Positions 58,529 to 64,000 of a stretch of 64,000 bases of DNA are shown here, piece by piece (the stretch's first letter is position 1; the number at the start of each line of letters is the position of its first letter). A program made the position numbers and the translations under genes. The stretch covers positions 3,205,190 to 3,269,189 of the forward strand of contig NZ_JAGRRD010000001.1 of NCBI RefSeq assembly GCF_018122735.1, written 5' to 3'. The notes beneath the pieces are model-generated. The model saw only the letters and a program-made list of their open reading frames with translations, was not told where the DNA came from and ran no database searches. The stretch comes from Azoarcus sp. L1K30 (GTDB lineage: Bacteria > Pseudomonadota > Gammaproteobacteria > Burkholderiales > Rhodocyclaceae).

Positions 58529-58554
58529 CCGATCGCGATGACGTCCGCGATCGG
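58529..58554. promoter_or_regulatory. Inverted repeat upstream of the exporter operon
   Basis: CCGATCGCG (58529-58537) and CGCGATCGG (58546-58554) form a perfect 9-base inverted repeat with an 8-base spacer. It lies 32 bases before the channel start codon, so it is either an operator or a stem in the leader RNA. Confidence 0.55.
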
Positions 58555-58712
58555 GCAGTGCAATTTGTTGGCCTGAAAATGGTAACGTCCGCCCCCGCGG
58601 ACAATGTGTTGCAATGTATCGACTTTGTAGCGGCAGGCCCGATACCGACGCAGCCGTGGCCATGACCGACCCGGTCAGACAATCTGCTTGCCAAACACCA
58701 CCGGTTCTCGTC

Positions 58713-58718
58713 TATAAT
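58713..58718 (+). promoter_or_regulatory. -10 element of the tRNA-Leu promoter
   Basis: A consensus TATAAT is followed by a GC-rich CCGCGCCC, a discriminator typical of stable-RNA promoters under stringent control. A -35-like TTGCCA is at 58688-58693 with a long 19-base spacer. The tRNA starts about 60 bases further. Confidence 0.65.
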
Positions 58719-58781
58719 CCGCGCCCTTCAGCGCCCGAAAGACACGTCCTCGACCTGTCGCAATAAATTCGGGATGCGGGA

Positions 58782-58866
58782 GCCCTGGTGGTGAAATTGG
58801 TAGACACGCTATCTTGAGGGGGTAGTGGCGAAAGCCGTGCGAGTTCGAGTCTCGCCCAGGGCACCA
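58782..58866 (+). tRNA. tRNA-Leu (anticodon GAG)
   Basis: An 85-base class II tRNA. The acceptor GCCCTGG (58782-58788) pairs with CCAGGGC (58856-58862); discriminator A and an encoded CCA follow. The D arm has TGGTAGACAC. The anticodon stem-loop is CTATC-TTGAGGG-GGTAG, with GAG at 58816-58818. A long variable arm (GGCGAAAGCC) and the T arm CGAGTTCGAGTCTCG are present. It closely resembles E. coli leuU. Confidence 0.97.
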
Positions 58867-58885
58867 AATGCAAGGCAACACGTCG

Positions 58886-58925
58886 AAAGCCAGACCACCC
58901 GATAACACGGGAATCTGGCTTTTTT
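58886..58925 (+). terminator. Rho-independent terminator after tRNA-Leu
   Basis: AAAGCCAGA (58886-58894) pairs with TCTGGCTTT (58914-58922), followed by a run of T to 58925. It lies about 20 bases after the CCA end. Confidence 0.9.
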
Positions 58926-58978
58926 CGTTGCCACGCGGAATGCCGGCGGAAACAGCAAACAAGCAAGTGGGGTTTCAG

Positions 58979-59146
58979 ATGCGAGTACAGGAAAATCCGG
59001 CCGACGTCGGTCGATGCGGCTGCGGTCGCCGCGAATACTGCGATGGCAGCCATAGCCTGACCGAGGCGCAATGGCAGGCACTATGTGTGAAGGAGCGCGA
59101 AACCGAAGGACAGACGCGGCAACCGGAAGAACGTCACACCGCCTAG
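58979..59146 (+). CDS. CDGSH iron-sulfur protein with shortened cluster motif
   Basis: A small protein of 55 residues from ATG 58979 (an upstream in-frame ATG at 58940 would add 13). The cluster motif is CGCGRREYCDGSH: Cys-x-Cys, five residues, Cys-Asp-Gly-Ser-His. In mitoNEET-type domains eight residues stand between the second and third Cys. The three Cys plus one His that hold the [2Fe-2S] cluster are all kept. It lies behind the tRNA terminator, so it needs its own promoter. Confidence 0.75.
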   Translation: MRVQENPADVGRCGCGRREYCDGSHSLTEAQWQALCVKERETEGQTRQPEERHTA

Positions 59147-59192
59147 GCAGAAAGGGTCATTCCCGCCCTGCCCAGGCAAGCTCCGGACAAAC

Positions 59193-62100
59193 TCAACGCC
59201 TTCTCTGCCAACCCGCACGCCTGAGCGCAACACTGCCAACGCCGGCCAGCATCATCGCGAGCAAGGCAAAGGCGGCAGGCGACAGTGCTGGAATCTGGGT
59301 CAGCGGCAGAATGGCCGGTCCGACCGGATCGATAATGTGCCCATCGGCACCGGTGCTGTCACCGACACCACCATCGATCACCGAGAATCGAATCGTCTTC
59401 GCCGTACGGTCGATAACCCCTCCCGACACCGCATACCACCGGCTCGCACCGCCGAAGTCGGGCGCCACGGGGCCGAACTTGCGCACCGCCATCGGTCCCG
59501 AAAAATCAGCACCGGGGAACCACAGGGTGACCTGCGCCGTCGTGCACTCGAGATCGAAACTCGCAACCCCTTCGGGATAGCGCGCATCGCCGTCCTTGAT
59601 TCCCAGCGAGTCTGCGCTCACCACCGAGAAGGAGACGATCTTGTCGCAGCCGCCTTCCACCGACAACGCCACGGCACGCCCGGTGACCGGACTGACCAGG
59701 CTGGCCACCGTTGCCTGCAGGGCATCAGGGATACCGTCACCGTTGACGTCCCCCAGCGCCTGCTCGACTGACGTCGGTATCCCGTCACCATCGGGATCGG
59801 ATTCGTCGAGATTCAAGGGCGTCAGATCGCGCGGCGCACCGGCTACTTCGACTTTCAGGATCGCGCTTGCCTGAGCGAAGTTTTTCACCGCACCGGCATA
59901 GGTCGCACGCACGAGATCCGTCGAGCTTGGATAGTTTGCTGCCGCCGCACCGGCTGGTACCGCCAGCGTAACGTCGAAGGTACAGCTTCCGCCGGGTGCA
60001 AGGGATCCCCCCGACAACGCGAGCGTGCCCGTTCCGCTCAAACTCGAACCCGCACCGCATACATCGGCAGCCGGCAGGCCCGTCGCAACCAGGCCGGATA
60101 TCACCCGACCCAACACCTGGCTAACGTTGATCGACGTCGCTGCTTCCGTCAGGCTGTCGTTCGTCAGCGTAAAGCGCAGTGTCGTGGTCCCACCCGGTGC
60201 CACGGGATCGTCGATGAAGGCTTGCGTCGCACCAAGGCCCCCCACGGTGAGCATCGTCGCGGCTGCAGTGCCCATAGTGACCACGCCACGCGCCACGCCG
60301 GATGGCGGGCTCGACGTCAACGCATACGTTCCCGAAGCCGCGAGCGCAGGCACGGAAAGCGGTACCGAGAAACTGCAGTTCTGCCCGCTCCCCAGGACGC
60401 CGCCCGTCAGCGCGAGAACGGTGGCACCCGTCAGCTGGGACCCGCTGCCACAGACGTTGCTCAACGGCAGACCGCTCGCCGACAAACCCGATAGCGCCGC
60501 ATCGAGATCAAGCGTGAACGCGATAGCGGAAAAACTGTCGTATTCATCGGCATCCACCTGGCCCCCGCTATCGTTCGACAGCAGGACATCGAGCGTCGCA
60601 GTACCACCCGCAGCCGCGAAGCTCTCCGCGATATCAAGCGTAAGTGCGGGTGGCGGCACGACGACGAAACTGTCTTCGGTGACCCGCGCATCCAGCGTGA
60701 CAGCTGCGACAGTACCCGTCGCGGTCTCGGAAACACTGCTGAAACGCCCGCTGCGAACGCCCGCCGTAATCGGCAAATCAACGTCGAAGCTGCACGTTCC
60801 GCCAGGCGCCAGACTCAAGGAACCAGACACACGCGCCGGATCAATTGTGTTGGCGACAGTTCCGCTGAGGGTGCCACCGCACACGGATGTACCGCCAGGA
60901 AAGGTCGGCACCGTACTGACATAATCACCGTAATTATCGACAAATGTAAAACTCAAGCTGTCCGTCGCACTGGTGTTGGCTAAGGTGTAGCGGAGTGTGA
61001 TGCTCTGTCCGCTACCAACCACCGGTGCCAAAAACTTCTTGACCAACCGAGGCACGGCGTCCACCTGTAGAACATCTGTTGCTGCATTCGATACGATCGG
61101 CCCCGCTCCCAGCGTTCCGGACAGCGCGCTGGTGGTATTCGGGTAGCTTCCACGCGCCGCACCCGCGGGGACCTGAAGGGGCACAGAGAACTCGCAACTT
61201 GCACCCGGTGCAAGGCTGCCACCCGTCAGCGTCAGAACACCGCTACCCGACAGGCTCGACCCGCTCCCGCACACATTGGAGAGCGGCAACCCGGTAGCAC
61301 TCAGCCCCGAGAGGGCGGCGTCGAGATCGTCGGTAAAGGAAAGACCGCTTGCCGAGTCCGTACGCGAGGTATTGACGATACGAAAGCTGACACTGACCGA
61401 CTCGCCCGGAATAGCCGGGTTGCGTTCGATACGCTGGGACAGGCCGACCGTGTCGGCCAGCACCTCCAGCGCCGCAAGCGCGATACCACCGCCCCCACCC
61501 GGGCTAACCGTCAGTGGCGACGAGGCATGTGCAAAGCTACCGACCGCTTCGGCAAAGACATCGACAGCGATCGTGCAGCTTGAAGACGCCAATGAAAAGG
61601 CAGACGTCAAACTGATGCTACGCGTCCCCGGAAGCGCCGATACAGTGCCTCCGATGCAAGTCGACACTGTCGAATTGACCGGATCGGCAAGAACGAGCCC
61701 CTGCGGCAACTCGTCGGTAAAGAGCACGGTTGCAGGCGAGCCGCTTCCGGGGTTATCGACCGTATACGTCAGGACAACCCGATCGCGCCAATGCACGGTT
61801 GCAGCGCTGTATGCAGCGTGAAACGCGGGACGCGCACTATCGACCGTCAGCGTCGCAGTACTCGATCCGCCGTTGCCTTCGCTGCTGGTCAGATCGCCAC
61901 TCGTATTGGAGAAACTGCCTGGGGCAGCAGCGACAACATAGGCGGAAACGGTACAGCTTCCACCAGCAGGCACCAGACCTGAAGCCAACGTGATCGTCGA
62001 ACCGCCATCGGGCGCGCTGACCTCGCCGCCACAGGTGTTGCGGACAATTGCCGGGCTGGCAAACGTCACGCCCGCCGGCAGGGTGTTGGCAAACGCCACC

Positions 62101-62300
62101 GACGTAAGTGGGGCCACACCGCCATTCTGGATGGTGAACGTTAACAGGGTGGCCGTACCGGGCGCCACCGTGGAGGGCGCAAAAACCTGGGTAAACGCAG
62201 CCAGCGCCGGCTGGGCGAACGCCGTCGCTGTCACAGTCACGAAGCAGGCAAGCCAACGGACAAGCGAACCACCGATGCGCAAGTCGAAACGGGCCGACAT
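59193..62300 (-). CDS. Large repeat surface protein with IPTL-CTERM-type sorting tail
   Basis: A 1035-residue exported protein. A signal peptide (about 1-35, ending PALA-AFTQ) is followed by about seven beta-rich DUF11/DUF7933-like repeats, each with a Cys pair and the pattern GLPLSNVCGSGSSLSG then LTGGSLAPGASCEFSVPL. Near 825 comes a calcium-type Asp repeat (DPDGDGIPTSVEQALGD-VNGDGIPDALQ), then a choice-of-anchor U-like domain (WFPGADFSGPMAVRKFGPVAP). The end is IPALSPAAFALLAMML, a membrane segment and RRAGWQRRR, the layout of IPTL-CTERM tails cut by an exosortase-type enzyme. None is in the window. It follows the gene at 62306 by 5 bases. Confidence 0.85.
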   Translation of the reverse strand: MSARFDLRIGGSLVRWLACFVTVTATAFAQPALAAFTQVFAPSTVAPGTATLLTFTIQNGGVAPLTSVAFANTLPAGVTFASPAIVRNTCGGEVSAPDGGSTITLASGLVPAGGSCTVSAYVVAAAPGSFSNTSGDLTSSEGNGGSSTATLTVDSARPAFHAAYSAATVHWRDRVVLTYTVDNPGSGSPATVLFTDELPQGLVLADPVNSTVSTCIGGTVSALPGTRSISLTSAFSLASSSCTIAVDVFAEAVGSFAHASSPLTVSPGGGGGIALAALEVLADTVGLSQRIERNPAIPGESVSVSFRIVNTSRTDSASGLSFTDDLDAALSGLSATGLPLSNVCGSGSSLSGSGVLTLTGGSLAPGASCEFSVPLQVPAGAARGSYPNTTSALSGTLGAGPIVSNAATDVLQVDAVPRLVKKFLAPVVGSGQSITLRYTLANTSATDSLSFTFVDNYGDYVSTVPTFPGGTSVCGGTLSGTVANTIDPARVSGSLSLAPGGTCSFDVDLPITAGVRSGRFSSVSETATGTVAAVTLDARVTEDSFVVVPPPALTLDIAESFAAAGGTATLDVLLSNDSGGQVDADEYDSFSAIAFTLDLDAALSGLSASGLPLSNVCGSGSQLTGATVLALTGGVLGSGQNCSFSVPLSVPALAASGTYALTSSPPSGVARGVVTMGTAAATMLTVGGLGATQAFIDDPVAPGGTTTLRFTLTNDSLTEAATSINVSQVLGRVISGLVATGLPAADVCGAGSSLSGTGTLALSGGSLAPGGSCTFDVTLAVPAGAAAANYPSSTDLVRATYAGAVKNFAQASAILKVEVAGAPRDLTPLNLDESDPDGDGIPTSVEQALGDVNGDGIPDALQATVASLVSPVTGRAVALSVEGGCDKIVSFSVVSADSLGIKDGDARYPEGVASFDLECTTAQVTLWFPGADFSGPMAVRKFGPVAPDFGGASRWYAVSGGVIDRTAKTIRFSVIDGGVGDSTGADGHIIDPVGPAILPLTQIPALSPAAFALLAMMLAGVGSVALRRAGWQRRR

Positions 62301-62305
62301 CTCGT

Positions 62306-63154
62306 TCAGTCCTGTTGACGGATCTGCAGCCGCGCCTGCAACGCCTCGATCTGCTCCTGCTGCTTGACGGTGTATAAGGTGAGCTCCTCGACCTTCTTGA
62401 GCAACTTCAGCTGCAACTCGGTCATGTTCAGCCCGTCGCGCTCGATCTCCGCAGCAGACGGAATGCCGGGCAGATGCCCGTTGGTCTTGATGAAGTCATG
62501 GACGTTCGTCAATGGCGGCAGCACGTAGCTGCTTGCGAACACGTAGTCGGGAACCGTGTTAGCCGGAATACTCGACGCGATCACGGAGCCGCCAAGGCTG
62601 AGATTTCCGTTCGTATCCAGCCGCATCCGGAGCTTGCCATTGAAGGCAACACTCAGACCCGCTTCATTGGCCTGGATATCCCACACCGCCGGCGTGAAGC
62701 CGCCAGAACCGTTCTGTTCGAGCCGGATCGCCGGCGCATTTGCACCGCTCACATGAACACGCTTCTGTGGCGCATTCGTCCCCAGGCCAAGGTCGCCCGT
62801 CGACGACACGAAGACGCTATAGCTTGGCGCGCCGCCCATCAGTGTGAATATTTCCCGTGTGGCGGTAACGTCCTCCACAGAGAAGCGGTTACGCCCGCCA
62901 TTGGTCGAATCATTGGCCACCAGCTCCCAGTCCGTACTCGGAAACGAGCCACTGCTGCTGGTATCGACGAACCTGACGCGGGTATTGTTTTCCTTCAGCC
63001 TCAGGGTTTCGAAACTGAACACCTCACCGAGAGCGCAATCCATCCCGACACACTGACTGCCCTGAATGATCGAATCGTCTGCAACCACGTTGTCTGCACG
63101 GGCAGAAAACGGCAAGGCGAGAACCAGAGCGGCGACGAAGATGCGATTTTTCAT
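62306..63154 (-). CDS. Secreted protein with Bacteroidetes-like C-terminal module
   Basis: A 282-residue exported protein. ATG 63154 gives a signal peptide (MKNRIFVAALVLALPFSARA). A middle part resembles tail-fibre or adhesin modules (GDLGLGTNAPQKRVHVSGA, then GKLRMRLDTNGNLSLGG). The C-terminus has PDYVFASSYVLPPL, FIKTNGHLPGIPSAAEIERDG, and a coiled coil ELQLKLLKKVEELTLYTVKQQEQIEAL. That end is typical of many Bacteroidetes surface proteins and phage tail-fibre-like proteins. It is probably co-transcribed with the large repeat protein and may be displayed with it. Confidence 0.78.
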   Translation of the reverse strand: MKNRIFVAALVLALPFSARADNVVADDSIIQGSQCVGMDCALGEVFSFETLRLKENNTRVRFVDTSSSGSFPSTDWELVANDSTNGGRNRFSVEDVTATREIFTLMGGAPSYSVFVSSTGDLGLGTNAPQKRVHVSGANAPAIRLEQNGSGGFTPAVWDIQANEAGLSVAFNGKLRMRLDTNGNLSLGGSVIASSIPANTVPDYVFASSYVLPPLTNVHDFIKTNGHLPGIPSAAEIERDGLNMTELQLKLLKKVEELTLYTVKQQEQIEALQARLQIRQQD

Positions 63155-63391
63155 TTGATCAATCCTGGCGTGACTGTCGGGAGCCGGCTCGGTGGCATCG
63201 CCACATGCACAAAACGAAGGGGCGCTCGCGCAGCCGGCACATCTGCGCAAAAAGTCTAACAGAGAAACACTCTGTAACATGCTCGCGCTATCGCAGCGCC
63301 TTCGGGGCGCCTGCCGCAATGCAAGCCATAAGCCGACAATCGCACCTCGATTGATGCATCCGCTGTGCTACCCGGGCAACGCTGACATACG

Positions 63392-63574
63392 TGGCGCAAG
63401 CGCTATGGCGCCATGAACCCTGATGAGGTCAAGCAACTGCGGCAGCTGGAGTCAGAGAATGCGCGGCTCACGACGATGCTGGCCGAGCGGAGTCTGGAGA
63501 TTTACGTGATGAAGCAGATCGCGGCAAAAAAGGGAGCACCTGCGCACGCCGAGCGCAGGTGCTTTACGCAGTGA
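63392..63574 (+). mobile_element. Remnant of IS3-family transposase OrfA
   Basis: The frame reads WRKRYGAMNPDEVKQLRQLE, then ENARLTTMLAERSLEIYVMK and QIAAKKG before a short foreign tail and TGA at 63572-63574. This is the C-terminal part of IS3-group OrfA (leucine-zipper region). The N-terminal helix-turn-helix is lost, the frame is closed by a stop just upstream of the WRK motif, and OrfB is absent. Not functional. Confidence 0.82.
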
Positions 63575-63595
63575 GGCGAGGCGTTTCGCGGCACC

Positions 63596-64000
63596 TCAGG
63601 GTTTGCGGCAATACATCATGAAGATCGGGTAGTTCCGCGCCGACGTGCCTTCACCACGCGTCATCCGGAACACGGTGGAGAATGCCACCTCGGTAAAACC
63701 CGCCTCTTGCGCAAGGCGCCCCAGATGCGCGCGCTCGAAGCCGTTGTGGCCATCGAAGCCGACGCCGTGAAATGAACCATCTTCGGCGTCCAGATCGGCG
63801 ATGCACAGCTGCCCGCCCGGCTCGAGCAGTGCATTCAGGTCCTGAAGCAGCCGTGCCGTATCGGACACGTGGTGCGCCGTCATCAAGGAATAGATCAGGT
63901 TGAAACGCTGACTTGGCAGCGGATCGGCAGCCAGGTCAAGACGCAGGGTTCGCATGTTGTCGAACCTGCCGTCGACGATCTTGCGCTCGGCAACCGCCAG
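63596..64000 (-). CDS. Class I SAM-dependent methyltransferase, 5' end outside window
   Basis: The C-terminal 134 residues of a methyltransferase; the frame is open to base 64000. LDLAADPLPSQRFNLIYSLMTAHHV holds the acidic region and motif IV, followed by LLEPGGQLCIADLDAEDGSFH (motif VI) and the C-terminal strand with TVFRMTRGEG. The SAM-binding glycine loop lies outside. Substrate is unknown; similar proteins methylate small molecules. Confidence 0.85.
   Translation of the reverse strand: MAVAERKIVDGRFDNMRTLRLDLAADPLPSQRFNLIYSLMTAHHVSDTARLLQDLNALLEPGGQLCIADLDAEDGSFHGVGFDGHNGFERAHLGRLAQEAGFTEVAFSTVFRMTRGEGTSARNYPIFMMYCRKP

Noticed and set aside
63413-63574. Independent small gene of 53 residues
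   Set aside because: The sequence is the zipper part of IS3 OrfA and continues in frame upstream with WRKRYGA, so it is a transposase remnant.

Overview
The window looks like chromosome of a high-GC betaproteobacterium, most likely of the Azoarcus/Thauera/Aromatoleum group (Rhodocyclales). That placement is inferred from gene content and codon use, not from a marker gene. No rRNA, CRISPR array, complete insertion sequence or prophage was seen. There is one tRNA gene, tRNA-Leu(GAG), and one small IS3-family remnant at the right end.

Layout. (1) 1-8611, minus strand: a NifA-like sigma54 activator, then a probable operon of OsmC-like protein, acyl-CoA-dehydrogenase-fold flavoprotein, rubredoxin/rubredoxin-reductase fusion, NrtA/CynA-type binding protein, permease, ATPase and cyanase (cut by the window edge). 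A textbook -24/-12 promoter lies before the OsmC gene, with strong palindromes between it and the activator gene. (2) 8925-13620: leuA with a clear terminator, a hemerythrin-diguanylate cyclase, a MOSC protein and an exported FKBP isomerase. (3) 13677-21234: a MocR regulator facing a flavin-binding (PNPOx-like) gene, then mocA, xdhC and a two-subunit molybdenum hydroxylase (IorAB type) facing a LysR regulator. (4) 21274-24222: a chimeric pseudogene made of a DUF924 5' part joined to a PNPOx 3' part, a chemoreceptor with a probable FliA promoter, and an intact DUF924 gene.

(5) 24268-37220, minus strand: a long, tightly overlapping Tad (Flp) pilus locus. It has a pilin, several TadE/TadG-like proteins, CpaB, a secretin with two C-terminal SH3-like modules, an FHA-CpaF fusion ATPase, TadB, TadC, a secreted glutaredoxin-SH3 protein and a DUF192 protein. 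No prepilin peptidase and no TadZ are present in the window. (6) 37337-44540: an apolipoprotein N-acyltransferase-like gene, a bacteriohemerythrin, an NhaP-type antiporter with an RCK domain, small unknown genes, a LysR regulator and a proline iminopeptidase. (7) 44734-48013: a compact pqqABCDE cluster, including the 24-residue pqqA and a hairpin between pqqA and pqqB. (8) 48166-58497: a large PAS-GGDEF-EAL protein, flavodoxin, a CCG-type iron-sulfur protein, and a MacAB/TolC-type export operon. (9) 58782-64000: the tRNA, a CDGSH protein with an unusually short cluster motif, a 1035-residue repeat protein with an IPTL-CTERM-type sorting tail, its secreted neighbour with a Bacteroidetes-like C-terminal module, the IS3 remnant and a partial methyltransferase.

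The most promising candidate for an undescribed system is region 1: redox proteins and cyanate uptake and breakdown placed together behind one sigma54 promoter. It suggests an oxidative route that ends in, or runs beside, cyanate. The Tad locus with redox and SH3 accessories comes second.
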